Of a stretch of 64,000 nucleotides of DNA, positions 8,469-17,103 are shown in pieces (position 1 is the first letter of the stretch; each line of letters starts with the position of its first letter). The stretch is from Jiulongibacter sp024742395 (GTDB lineage Bacteria; Bacteroidota; Bacteroidia; Cytophagales; Spirosomataceae): NCBI GenBank assembly GCA_965249455.1, contig OZ252236.1, positions 3,224,001 to 3,288,000 on the forward strand, read 5' to 3'. The position numbers were made by a program, and so were the translations under genes. The notes beneath the pieces are model-generated. The model had not been told where the DNA came from, did not search any database, and worked only from the letters and a program-made list of their open reading frames with translations.

Positions 8469-10322
8469 ATGAACAAAACAACCCTTAAACTTATTGCTTT
8501 ACTGGCTGTATGCACACAGCTGGTGATGGCCCAAGGTCAAAAGTGGGATAAAACCACTCTCGACTTTGAAGGTCCTATGACCTCAGAATTGGCTCAGCCA
8601 AATCCTTTTACTTATTATCGACTAGATGTCACCTTTACACATGAAAGCGGAGCACCTATTATGGTAGTGCCTGGCTTTTACGCGGCTGATGGAAAAGCTC
8701 ATAATTCATCTGCCAATGCAGGAAATATCTGGAGAGTAAATTTCAGTGCCCCGAAAACAGGAAAATGGACATACGAGGTCAGTTTCAAGGCGGGTGAAAT
8801 GATTGCCGTACGAGAAGGAGGAGTTTCTGCCGGTTTTATGGATGGCAAGCAGGGAGAAGTACTCATAACTGAAAATACCAAGAAGCTTCCTGATAACAGA
8901 GCCAATGGCAGGCTTCAATATGTAGGAAAACGCTATCTGGAATGGGCAGAAAACCATAAGCCATTTTTCAAAGTAGGTGCAGACTCGCCAGAGAACATGC
9001 TGCACTACGTGGATTTTGACGGTACACTGGATGCCTATGGAAAACTTGGCAAAGACTATTACCAATTAATGAAAACATGGGAGCCACATGCTAAAGACTT
9101 TGAGCCTGCAGCTCAACCATTTACATGGAAAAATGGCAAAGGAAAGAATATTTTGGGAGCCATCAATTATTTATCTGGTGTGGGACTGAATTCCTTCTCA
9201 TTTTTAACTTTTAGTATAGATGGGGATGATGGAGGTGTATATCCATACATCACAAAAAATGATTCTTTGTTTATAGCTGCTTCTAATGAGTCCAAATCAT
9301 GGGAGAAAGCATTATATCATGACCGTTTTGACTGCTCTAAACTAGATCAATGGGAACAGGTATTTTCATATGCTGAAACCAAAGGAATGTACCTACATTT
9401 CAAAACTTTTGAAGCGGAAGGCGTCAACCTTATGGGTAAAGCTGACTTAACAGATGAACGTAAGCTATATTACAGAGAGCTTATTGCCCGTTTCGGACAC
9501 CACTTGGCTTTGAACTGGAATCTAAGTGAGGAAACTCGTTTGACGGTTGATTTAATTAGAAACATCAGCAGTTATATCAGAAATTTGGATCCATATAAAA
9601 ACCATGTTGTACAACACACCTATCCTCCGGGATACCCTGAGAAGAAAAGTAATCTGTATCCAAATTATAACTACTACTACCCTAACCTGGTTGGATTTCA
9701 ATCAGAGCTCACGGGAGCCTCTTTACAGCTAGATGTGAATGATGTGCATGAAGAAGTGAAAAATTGGGTAATTCAATCTGCCCAAAGTGGCAAAACATGG
9801 GTAGTGGCAAATGACGAGCAGGGGTCTGCTGGTCGAGGTGTCACAGTAGACGAAAGTCATCCCCTATACACGGGCAAAAAGAATCTCGACAACGCAGAAG
9901 AGGTTAGGCATAAAGTATTATGGGGTACTTTTATGGCCGGAGGTGCAGGCGTAGAATATTATTACGGTTACAATACCGAGCAGAATGACCTTGATGCCGA
10001 AGATCACAGAACCCGTGAAATAAAGTATAAAGAAGCGGCTATTGCCAAAACCTTCTTTTCCCAACTACCAGCCTTAGAGATGAATACTATGGATGAGTTA
10101 ACAGCTAGTGAAGATGACTATGTCTTTGGAAATGAAAATATTATTGTGGTGTATCTACCAAAAGGTGTAGCAACCGCTGTCAATTTGCCAAAAGGCACCT
10201 GGACCCAAAGGGTTTTTAATCCTAAAACTGGTGACTATTTGAGTGCAAACTCCAAAGTGAGCAAATCATTAAGTGGGCCAAATGGACAACAGGATTGGGT
10301 CTTAGTACTCAACAAGAAGTAA
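8469..10322 (+). CDS. Secreted DUF5060 glycoside hydrolase-like protein with C-terminal collagen-binding-type domain
   Basis: Exported protein of 617 residues with a clear signal peptide (hydrophobic LIALLAVCTQLVMAQ, cleavage after about residue 22). Residues about 25-110 form the DUF5060 beta-sandwich (YRLDVTFTHESGAPIMVVPG, then SAPKTGKWTYEV). The middle looks like a TIM barrel, with HYVDFDG, the NWNLSEETRL segment near 352 (candidate catalytic Glu) and VANDEQGSAG near 443. The end (about 540-617) resembles the putative collagen-binding domain found after such barrels. The gene lies 29 bases after the oxidoreductase, at the operon end just before the IS element. Proteins of this build are found in polysaccharide loci, but specificity cannot be assigned. 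Confidence 0.72.
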   Translation: MNKTTLKLIALLAVCTQLVMAQGQKWDKTTLDFEGPMTSELAQPNPFTYYRLDVTFTHESGAPIMVVPGFYAADGKAHNSSANAGNIWRVNFSAPKTGKWTYEVSFKAGEMIAVREGGVSAGFMDGKQGEVLITENTKKLPDNRANGRLQYVGKRYLEWAENHKPFFKVGADSPENMLHYVDFDGTLDAYGKLGKDYYQLMKTWEPHAKDFEPAAQPFTWKNGKGKNILGAINYLSGVGLNSFSFLTFSIDGDDGGVYPYITKNDSLFIAASNESKSWEKALYHDRFDCSKLDQWEQVFSYAETKGMYLHFKTFEAEGVNLMGKADLTDERKLYYRELIARFGHHLALNWNLSEETRLTVDLIRNISSYIRNLDPYKNHVVQHTYPPGYPEKKSNLYPNYNYYYPNLVGFQSELTGASLQLDVNDVHEEVKNWVIQSAQSGKTWVVANDEQGSAGRGVTVDESHPLYTGKKNLDNAEEVRHKVLWGTFMAGGAGVEYYYGYNTEQNDLDAEDHRTREIKYKEAAIAKTFFSQLPALEMNTMDELTASEDDYVFGNENIIVVYLPKGVATAVNLPKGTWTQRVFNPKTGDYLSANSKVSKSLSGPNGQQDWVLVLNKK

Positions 10323-10337
10323 ATTAATTAAGAAAAC

Positions 10338-10351
10338 AAGAGGCTGTCTCA
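10338..10351 (+). repeat. Left terminal inverted repeat of the IS element
   Basis: AAGAGGCTGTCTCA; identical to the complement of 12048-12061. The match stops at the next outer base (C against G in the complement). The inner part doubles as the 5' arm of a terminator hairpin. Confidence 0.88.
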
Positions 10352-10377
10352 TATTAAAAAATGAGATGGCCTTTTTT
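10342..10377 (+). terminator. Rho-independent terminator made by the left IS end
   Basis: GGCTGTCTCAT at 10342-10352 pairs along 11 positions (two wobbles) with ATGAGATGGCC at 10361-10371, followed by six T. It lies 19 bases after the DUF5060 stop codon and would end the acid-sugar operon transcript before it runs antisense into the transposase. Confidence 0.78.
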
Positions 10378-10453
10378 CATGCCAATAACCCTGAGTTTTG
10401 TCCGAGGATATTTTTACGTGTTATTTAAGAGCCCAAATATGGAACAAATGACC

Positions 10454-12001
10454 TTATGAGGCCATTTTCTTGATATTATGTGCAATGGCGAGCAATCCTG
10501 TCTCTATGAGGACTTTTTCTTTCCCTCTTAACATAAATCTTCTGAAGTTTTTGTTCTGTTTAATGTTTCCAAAGACGGCTTCTACATCGGCGGGTCTCTG
10601 AGAACGGTGAGCTAAACCCTCTTCTGATAATAGTTTCTGACGGGCTTTATTCTTTAATCTTATCGCATTATGATTTCGCTGAATCACTCGTTCACCTTTC
10701 GATTTATGGCATGCTCCATGTAGTGGACAGCCCTCACATTTTTTAGCTTTATAATAGCTCACCTGCTGCTTGTGTCCACTTTTTGTAGTTTGAGTGGATT
10801 CGTATATTTTCTCCATTTTTTGACCCATAGGACACACAAAAAAGTCTTGCTGGGCATCGTAGTATAGGTTCTCTGACTTAAATACATCTTTAGGCTTTAT
10901 CTTCCCTTTCGCCTTTTGTTCTTTGTGGAAGTAATTGTACTTGATATAACTTTCTAGCTGCTCATCTTCCAAGTATTGATAATTGTCTTCTGAACCATAT
11001 CCTGCATCTGCTACTACGGTCTGAGGAAGTTGCCCATAGAGCTCCTGGAAGCTTTTAAGGTGCGGTTGGAGCGTGTTGATATCATTTACGTTTTGATAAA
11101 TATCATAATTCAGGATGCATTGGTTGCAAGTACTTATCTGCCAGTTATAACCGGCTTTAAGTTGCCCATTCAGCATATGGTCATCTTTCATTCGCATAAA
11201 AGTAGCATCCGGGTCTGTTTTAGAATACGAACCTCTATCTACTAAAATCTCTTCTTGTTGCTTATATTTTCTTAGGTTTTTGGGCCAGTTATTCTTGGCA
11301 TAATTTAGCTTTTGCTTAACCTTTGGGTCGACCTCCTTTCCTTTTATTGCTGCATTGATTTGTTGGACGGTTTGTTCTACTTTTTGGGCATCAATTTCTT
11401 CAAAGGTCGTTGGTGCATTACCTTTAAGCTCATCTGAAGCTATTTTCTCTGCATAATTCCAAAGCTCTGACAGTTGAGATTTTATCCGTTCCTTATTGCC
11501 TTTAATTGACTTGCCCCAGACAAAGGTGTACTTATTGGCATTGGCTTCTATCTTAGTGCCATCTACATAAACCGTCTTCAAACTTACTAAGCCTTGCTCG
11601 GCCATTAATAAAACAACCTGCCCAAAGACTTCTTTCAAGACCGACTTTAATCGGTCTATTCTAAATCTATTGATAGTGTTGTGGTCGGGGCGTTGCATAC
11701 CTGCCAACCACATAAAGTGAATGTTTGAGGTAACCGCCTCTTCCATTTTTCTGGAAGAATAAATATTACTCAAATAACCATAAATAATGATTTTTAACAT
11801 CATTCTTGGATGGAATGATGAACTTCCGCCTCCTTTATACTTCGCCAGCAATGAATCAATGTCTATTTTATCAATGATGTTTTGAACTAGTCGCACAACA
11901 TGATTTTCGGGAATTAATTCATCTAACGATGGAGGGAGAAGAGATAGCTGGCTAGGATCGTAATCCTTAAAAACTGCCTTCTTATTTGCTCCTTCTTTCA
12001 T
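10454..12001 (-). CDS. IS1182 family transposase
   Basis: DDE transposase of 515 residues for the surrounding IS. The N-terminus (LLPPSLDELIPENHVVRLVQ) and the DUF772-type helical domain with FHPRMMLKIIIYGYLSNIYS are typical of IS1182. The catalytic core includes YVDGTKIEANANKYTF (first Asp, near residue 147), VVADAGYGSEDN (second Asp, near 333) and ADVEAVFGNIKQNKNFRRF (Glu, near 477). A four-cysteine cluster (CPMGQK, then CEGCPLHGAC) lies before the last motif, also as in the family. The frame is intact over its whole length. The start at 12001 leaves about 60 bases to the IS end, enough for an internal promoter. Confidence 0.95.
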   Translation of the reverse strand: MKEGANKKAVFKDYDPSQLSLLPPSLDELIPENHVVRLVQNIIDKIDIDSLLAKYKGGGSSSFHPRMMLKIIIYGYLSNIYSSRKMEEAVTSNIHFMWLAGMQRPDHNTINRFRIDRLKSVLKEVFGQVVLLMAEQGLVSLKTVYVDGTKIEANANKYTFVWGKSIKGNKERIKSQLSELWNYAEKIASDELKGNAPTTFEEIDAQKVEQTVQQINAAIKGKEVDPKVKQKLNYAKNNWPKNLRKYKQQEEILVDRGSYSKTDPDATFMRMKDDHMLNGQLKAGYNWQISTCNQCILNYDIYQNVNDINTLQPHLKSFQELYGQLPQTVVADAGYGSEDNYQYLEDEQLESYIKYNYFHKEQKAKGKIKPKDVFKSENLYYDAQQDFFVCPMGQKMEKIYESTQTTKSGHKQQVSYYKAKKCEGCPLHGACHKSKGERVIQRNHNAIRLKNKARQKLLSEEGLAHRSQRPADVEAVFGNIKQNKNFRRFMLRGKEKVLIETGLLAIAHNIKKMAS

Positions 12002-12027
12002 GCTAGAAGTTACAAAATTTTAAACAC

Positions 12028-12059
12028 AAAAAAAGAGACTGCCCTTTTGAGACAGCCTC
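12028..12059 (-). terminator. Terminator-like hairpin at the right IS end, upstream of the transposase
   Basis: Read on the - strand, GAGGCTGTC pairs over nine positions (two wobbles) with GGCAGTCTC, followed by seven T (A run at 12028-12034). It would stop transcripts of the agar operon from entering the transposase gene. Such protection against outside transcription is known for IS elements. Confidence 0.65.
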
Positions 12060-12061
12060 TT
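12048..12061 (-). repeat. Right terminal inverted repeat of the IS element
   Basis: TGAGACAGCCTCTT, the exact complement of the left end at 10338-10351; it also forms the 5' arm of the - strand terminator hairpin. Confidence 0.88.
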
Positions 12062-12080
12062 CTATTTATACATTCATAGA

Positions 12081-13229
12081 TTAACGCTGAATAGAGAATT
12101 TATGAAAGGCTTCCGTTTGGTCAACAAAACTTGCTTTCAATAGGTAAAGACCATTTTTTAAATCACTTACATTAAGTTTTGCCGACAGGTTTGAGGAATT
12201 AAACATTTTAATCTTTTGACCATTTAGATTGAATATTTCAACGTGCTTCAGCTCTTTCTCTGTTCTAATTGAAAGACTATCAGTGGTAGGATTCGGAAAA
12301 ATTAGTACCACTTTCTGCTTCTCTTTTGATGAAGTTACAGTAGACTTAACGGGCTTGTATACACGTATCCAATCAACTTTAAAAGTATGGTCTCCCTTAT
12401 TCTCTAGCTCCTTGTCTGTGGGTGTAATACCTTGATCTGACCGCCAATTCTGATCTTCCACATTGATAATTATGTCCATTTCTTTACTTAAACCTGTACC
12501 ATTGGTATAGTTAAGAGGATCAATTATCTCTTTTCCCGATACTTTCCGAATCAATTTACCATCAATATAATACTCTAAATTCCAGGGATCTATCCAGTAA
12601 ACGCCATAGGTGTGATAGTCATTTCGCCAGAGGGTTCCGTCATAATACCATGAACCGGCATCCTTGGGTTGATAATCCTGAAAAGGTTGTCTGATAAAAA
12701 CATGATGACTAACATGAATTCTCTCTGCAAACCACGTTTGATCCTTCTGAGCATTTTCAGAGTAGCTGCTTCCATAGGCTTCTAAAATATCAATTTCCTG
12801 TGTATCGTCAGGACTCAATAGCCAGACAGCATTCGCTAAAACAGCATTCATTATTCTAGCTCTCGCTTCTATATAAACCGGATATTTCACCCTTTGTTTT
12901 GAAGTAATACATCCGGTATTGATCTTATTAGTACCCGCTCGGTTCACTATTATCTGTAAATTTCCGTCATTCACAAAGGAGTGACCTCTATCCCATATGG
13001 TTAAACCGGGGCCGGTCCAGGCATTGTGATAAAAATCAGTCCATTTTTCAGAGAACTCTTCACTTTTACTTGTGGGATCAGCCACATAATTAAAGTCATC
13101 TGATGAATTCTGAAGCTCCCATTCCATACCTATACCAGCCGAAACAGGTACTGGAAAATCTTTCCAATCCTGGGCATGAATTGAGATACTTATAAAAAAA
13201 TAAAGGACAGGCAAAATGATTTTCTTCAT
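12081..13229 (-). CDS. GH16 beta-agarase with T9SS sorting domain
   Basis: Secreted endo-hydrolase that cuts beta-1,4 bonds of agarose to neoagaro-oligosaccharides. The ATG at 13229 is chosen because it is followed at once by a signal peptide (KKIILPVLYFFISISIHAQ); an in-frame ATG at 13301 would bury it. The GH16 jelly roll has the catalytic EIDILE motif (nucleophile about E145, acid/base about E150) and agarase-typical surroundings: WTGPGLT, YPVYIEARARIMNAVLAN, SHHVFIRQPFQDYQPKD, GTGLSKEMDIIINVEDQNWR. The last about 70 residues (FPNPTTDSLS ... GLYLLKA) form a type A Por sorting domain, so it should pass through the type IX system to the cell surface or medium. It is the last gene of the operon that begins with GH117. 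Confidence 0.95.
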   Translation of the reverse strand: MKKIILPVLYFFISISIHAQDWKDFPVPVSAGIGMEWELQNSSDDFNYVADPTSKSEEFSEKWTDFYHNAWTGPGLTIWDRGHSFVNDGNLQIIVNRAGTNKINTGCITSKQRVKYPVYIEARARIMNAVLANAVWLLSPDDTQEIDILEAYGSSYSENAQKDQTWFAERIHVSHHVFIRQPFQDYQPKDAGSWYYDGTLWRNDYHTYGVYWIDPWNLEYYIDGKLIRKVSGKEIIDPLNYTNGTGLSKEMDIIINVEDQNWRSDQGITPTDKELENKGDHTFKVDWIRVYKPVKSTVTSSKEKQKVVLIFPNPTTDSLSIRTEKELKHVEIFNLNGQKIKMFNSSNLSAKLNVSDLKNGLYLLKASFVDQTEAFHKFSIQR

Positions 13230-13278
13230 CAGCTCTAAAAATATTAAGTGATTTATTATGAAGACTTTACCCTGTATT

Positions 13279-14271
13279 CTACAAACTATTGCCAAAGGCA
13301 ATCAGAATAACACCCAGAATCATTGAAGCCAATCCGGCATAAAGAAATGTCTTTGATTTTGCCGAGGCCGTTTTCCATTCACCTGTTACCAAACCACTAA
13401 CCATTGCAACTGCTACACTTAGGGCATTAAAAATAGCGTAACCTACTGTACCGCCTAATTTGCCCAGTAGGTAAGCAGAATAAGCAAAAGCTACTCCGGC
13501 TACAAAATTGAGAACAGCCATCGTTGTGGCCAAACCCATATTTTGTACCAGAAAAGGTGTTTTGAATTTCAACCAGAAATTCTTTTTACTTAATTGAATG
13601 ATGAAATAAGGAATGACGAACAATCCGCCAGCCAAATAAATAATAAGCATAATGATGATTGATGCCACCCAAGAGGCATTTCCCTGAGCCTCACTGGCCT
13701 CACTAATTACTGTGCCTCCTACAGCATTGGCATAACTAAACCCAGCAGCAAGCAGCCCACCAATAATTGCTATGGCAATTCCGGTAATCATGGCACCACC
13801 TTTTGATTCGCCACCTTTTTCACGTAGCATGCCGGCTTTTCCATTGAAAAGAACACCAAGTAACACGATTACAATACCTGCTAAAATGGTGATAAAGACG
13901 TTTGTTTCAGGAAGACCATTTACTGCAAAAGGAATTAAAGAGCCAATCAGAATGACTGTCCCAATAAAAATTGAAAATCCGAGAGACAAACCAACATAGT
14001 TAATGGCTTTGCCCCACATCATAACGCCAATCCCCCAGAGAAATCCGCTAAGGCCCATTCCCCAAATTACTGATGGGGGTATCACAGAAATGATTTCTGG
14101 CAGCCCTTTAACAAAAAGCAAAGCCGCTAAAGGCGGAACAACGAACATGTTAATAGCAAAGAAGGCTCCCCAGGTATTTTCAAATTCAAATTCCTTTGTG
14201 AATTTTTCAGGAAGAGCATACAAGCCCAAAGTAAGACCTGCAAAAAGAGCAAATAAAATTCCGGTTATCAT
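13279..14271 (-). CDS. RhaT-like sugar/H+ symporter (DMT superfamily)
   Basis: Inner-membrane transporter of 330 residues with ten hydrophobic helices, resembling the L-rhamnose-proton symporter RhaT (N-terminus GILFALFAGLTLGLYALPEKFT; central WGIGVMMWGKAINYVGLSLG; GGLLAAGFSYANAVGG). No rhamnose genes are in the window. It lies 49 bases before the agarase and 23 bases after the aldose epimerase in the agar operon, so it probably carries a monosaccharide set free in the periplasm, either 3,6-anhydro-L-galactose or galactose. L-anhydrogalactose, like rhamnose an L-configured sugar lacking one free hydroxyl, is a reasonable candidate, but this is inference. Confidence 0.82.
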   Translation of the reverse strand: MITGILFALFAGLTLGLYALPEKFTKEFEFENTWGAFFAINMFVVPPLAALLFVKGLPEIISVIPPSVIWGMGLSGFLWGIGVMMWGKAINYVGLSLGFSIFIGTVILIGSLIPFAVNGLPETNVFITILAGIVIVLLGVLFNGKAGMLREKGGESKGGAMITGIAIAIIGGLLAAGFSYANAVGGTVISEASEAQGNASWVASIIIMLIIYLAGGLFVIPYFIIQLSKKNFWLKFKTPFLVQNMGLATTMAVLNFVAGVAFAYSAYLLGKLGGTVGYAIFNALSVAVAMVSGLVTGEWKTASAKSKTFLYAGLASMILGVILIAFGNSL

Positions 14272-14294
14272 ATTTCAATAATTTAAAGGGTTTA

Positions 14295-15314
14295 TCAAAA
14301 ACTGAAAGAGTAAATGGTTTGACTTGTATAGGTTTCTCTTGCCTTGGTTATTGCTCCGGGAGTACCCTTTATATTAGGACCATTCGGGTATCTATGTGTT
14401 TCACAGCAGAAACCCATGTATTGACCATATTGATCGCCATTTTCTCGTTTGAGCTTATTTGAAGTAAAGTAGCCCGAGTAAAAAAGCATGCCCGGCTCTG
14501 TGGTAGATATTTCTAACTTTCTCCCACTTTCCAAATGTTCAAAAGTGGCTATTTTACCTAGCTGCCAAAGCGGCTTATCAAAAATAAAGTAGTGCTCAAA
14601 GCCCGTTTCAAGGCCTGACAAAGCCTGCTTCATCTGCTTGCCTTCACTTAAATCTGCTGCCAGCCCTTCCAGGTTTTCTGCTTCTCCTGCCGGAACTCCA
14701 CTTTCATCAGGTTTTAAATGACGACTGGCATTCACTCTCGCATAATGACCTTCAATGGTTTCCTTAAAGCCGGATAAGTTAAAATACGTGTGATTTGTCA
14801 GTGAAATTGGGGTATCCTTATCAGGAACAGCCAGGTAATTAATTGACAGTTCATTGGTATCACTTAATTCAAAAATTACTTCAAACTGTACATTGCCGGG
14901 AAAGCCTTCAGACATGTGAGGACTTAAATGACTCATAACCAATCGTTTGTCTGAGTTTTCTATAACCTCCCAAACTTCCTTATCCAGGGAATTGATTCCA
15001 CCATGTAGGTTGTGCTTTCCGTTATTTGCTGCCAGTTTATACCTTTCGCCATGCAGAGTAAATTCTGCATTTTTTATTCTGGATGAAAAGCGACCTACAG
15101 TGCATCCAAAATATGGTGCGTTCTGCTTATAATCTTCGGAGAAATAGCCTTCTAAATTGTCAAAACCACAAGATAGGTGGGTACCATCAGGCAAAATGAT
15201 GGCTGTTATTGTGGCACCATAATTCATTATTCTTACCTCAAGGCCATCCTTATTTTTAAGAGTGAAAAGTTTAATATCTTGCTCTTTTACTTTACCGAAA
15301 TAAGTTTCTGACAT
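14295..15314 (-). CDS. galM: Aldose 1-epimerase (galactose mutarotase)
   Basis: Interconverts alpha and beta anomers of aldoses, normally galactose, so that the released sugar can enter catabolism. The 339 residues have the family segments GATITAIILPDG near 35, FGCTVGRFSSRI near 70, NNGKHNLHGGINSLDKEVW near 97, LTNHTYFNLSG near 170 and FCCETHRYPN near 303. The catalytic His (in NHTYFNL) and Glu (in CCETHRYP) are present. There is no signal peptide, so it is cytoplasmic. It sits between the sulfatase and the RhaT-like transporter; D-galactose is the second product of agar breakdown. Confidence 0.93.
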   Translation of the reverse strand: MSETYFGKVKEQDIKLFTLKNKDGLEVRIMNYGATITAIILPDGTHLSCGFDNLEGYFSEDYKQNAPYFGCTVGRFSSRIKNAEFTLHGERYKLAANNGKHNLHGGINSLDKEVWEVIENSDKRLVMSHLSPHMSEGFPGNVQFEVIFELSDTNELSINYLAVPDKDTPISLTNHTYFNLSGFKETIEGHYARVNASRHLKPDESGVPAGEAENLEGLAADLSEGKQMKQALSGLETGFEHYFIFDKPLWQLGKIATFEHLESGRKLEISTTEPGMLFYSGYFTSNKLKRENGDQYGQYMGFCCETHRYPNGPNIKGTPGAITKARETYTSQTIYSFSF

Positions 15315-15325
15315 AATTGAAATGT

Positions 15326-17101
15326 TTAAAATAATGGAGTGATATAGATATAATAGACGCCATAATGGGAATCAGCCTCTACAAAATCGGCTTCAAGAAA
15401 TACTTTGCCTCTTTGAAGATCAACTTCAAATATTGCTTCTGAATCACTATCATTAATGTTTCTTGAGAAGACCTTTTCGGAAATTTTGATTTGAGCTTTT
15501 TCTGGTTTAATTGACTTATAATTAAAGGATATTTTTTGCTCATCGAAGGGCAGACCTTTAATAGTGCCATCGTATTCCATTGGCCAGCGTTTACACTTGA
15601 TTTGGTACTTTCCGGTAGTTTCAACCTCAATAGCGTAGCGATTGTTAAGATTTTTGACACCTTCCGCAATCTCTTTTTGACTGTAAATCGGAAAGTCATC
15701 ACCTATAGCATTCTGTATAGTGAGTTTCGTGGTCTTCTGCCTAATATGTCCTATACTTTCATAAGGGAAATCTTTATATGCCTTTTGCTTTTTTGCTTTC
15801 GAAATAAAGCCCTCATTCTCCGTTAACAGAGCTTTTACTATTTCAGGATATTCCCCTGCCAGATTATTACTCTGAAACCTATCCTTCTGAATGTCGTAAA
15901 GTTCGTTTCCATTTATTAGTCGCCAGTTTCCACGCATGATACAACTGTTATTCACGGGCTCCGGAGGCCTCCAATCCTGACGATTATGGATAAAAACCGT
16001 TCGATCCTCTAAACTGGATTCCTTCCCAAATAAATATGGAGACAAATCAATTCCGTCAAGGTTTTCAGGTTGTTTTAATTGACACAATGAGGCCAATGTG
16101 GGTACTAAATCAATGTGAGATGATAAAATGTCTACATCTATATCAGCGGTCAGTTTTCCTTTTGGCCATTTGATATAAAACGGTACTCGATGACCTCCTT
16201 CTTCAAAATCGGATTTTCTTCCCCGATAACCTTTGTTAAACCCCAAATTTCGTTTCTGGTCATATCCAAAGGCCGTTCCATTATCCGTAGCAAAAATCAG
16301 AATAGTATTCTCATCAAGATTATTCTCCTTCAGAAATGAAGTAAGTCTACCGATGTTTTCATCTATATTACTTATTAGTCCGTAGAATGCTGAATTTGGT
16401 ATAGAAGTCCCCTCAAGCTTTTTATAGGGATCGCTATACTTTTCAGACACATTTAAAGGAGCATGAGCCGCATTGGTAGGTAAGTAAACAAAGAATGGTT
16501 TCTCCTTATTATTCTTAATAAAGTCTATGGTTTCGTTAAACCATATATCTGTACAAAATCCCTCAAATTGCTTCTCCTTATTATCTTTTAAATAAACATC
16601 GTCAAAATAATCATTACCCCAGTAATCTGTTAATTCACTAATACCTCCAAATGAGTGATAAGTTGCAAAATCAAATCCCTTATCTGTAGGCCTTGAAGGG
16701 TAATTATTTCCTAAATGCCACTTCCCAAACATACCAGTTGTATAGCCGTTTTCTTTAAAAAGCTGAGCAATGGTTGGTGTTTCCTTGTTTAAGGCAGATC
16801 TGCCTTTGAAAGTTGCCCATGCTCCATTATTTATTGGATAAAGCCCCGTCATAAAAGCCGACCTACTGGGTGTACAATAGGGGCTAACATGAAAATTAGT
16901 TAACCTCGTGGATTCTTTGTAAAGTTGGTTAATATTAGGAGTCTTTATCCAAGGATTACCCTGACATTCCAAATCACCTATACCTACATCATCTATTAAG
17001 ATGAAAATCACATTGGGAGAACTTTTTAATTCGGCAGAACCACTGCATTGCAAAAAATGAAGAAGAAGAATATAGAGAAGATTGTAAATAATTGACATCA
17101 T
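15326..17101 (-). CDS. Sulfatase (type I, formylglycine-dependent), exported
   Basis: Hydrolyses sulfate esters, probably on agar-type galactans, in the periplasm or at the membrane. The N-terminus is a signal sequence ending in LHFLQC, which could be a lipobox. The metal site D37-D38 (IDDVG) and the modification motif C76-T-P-S-R followed by MTGLYP are intact; maturation needs an anaerobic or FGE-type enzyme not found in this window. KWHLGN near residue 125 and NAAHAP near 212 complete the active site. About 120 C-terminal residues form an extra beta-rich extension beyond the usual sulfatase fold. It lies two bases from the DUF5060 gene. Its presence implies the organism uses partly sulfated agar or porphyran. 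Confidence 0.92.
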   Translation of the reverse strand: MMSIIYNLLYILLLHFLQCSGSAELKSSPNVIFILIDDVGIGDLECQGNPWIKTPNINQLYKESTRLTNFHVSPYCTPSRSAFMTGLYPINNGAWATFKGRSALNKETPTIAQLFKENGYTTGMFGKWHLGNNYPSRPTDKGFDFATYHSFGGISELTDYWGNDYFDDVYLKDNKEKQFEGFCTDIWFNETIDFIKNNKEKPFFVYLPTNAAHAPLNVSEKYSDPYKKLEGTSIPNSAFYGLISNIDENIGRLTSFLKENNLDENTILIFATDNGTAFGYDQKRNLGFNKGYRGRKSDFEEGGHRVPFYIKWPKGKLTADIDVDILSSHIDLVPTLASLCQLKQPENLDGIDLSPYLFGKESSLEDRTVFIHNRQDWRPPEPVNNSCIMRGNWRLINGNELYDIQKDRFQSNNLAGEYPEIVKALLTENEGFISKAKKQKAYKDFPYESIGHIRQKTTKLTIQNAIGDDFPIYSQKEIAEGVKNLNNRYAIEVETTGKYQIKCKRWPMEYDGTIKGLPFDEQKISFNYKSIKPEKAQIKISEKVFSRNINDSDSEAIFEVDLQRGKVFLEADFVEADSHYGVYYIYITPLF

Positions 17102-17103
17102 AA

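Larger units (their letters stand above)
10338..12061 (-). mobile_element. IS1182-type insertion sequence, apparently complete
   Basis: A 1724-bp element bounded by the perfect 14-bp inverted repeat AAGAGGCTGTCTCA (10338-10351) and its complement (12048-12061), containing one intact transposase on the - strand. It sits between the end of the + strand acid-sugar operon and the end of the - strand agar operon, so it breaks no visible gene. No target duplication is apparent in the flanks. The intact reading frame and perfect ends suggest a recent or still active insertion. Confidence 0.9.

Noticed and set aside
8706..9065. 119-codon frame on the - strand inside the DUF5060 gene
   Set aside because: Antisense shadow of a strongly coding region, without a family resemblance.
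10330..12070. Target-site duplication of the IS element
   Set aside because: The bases outside the 14-bp repeats (AAAAC on the left, CTATT on the right) do not match, and shifting the ends by a few bases does not create a duplication.
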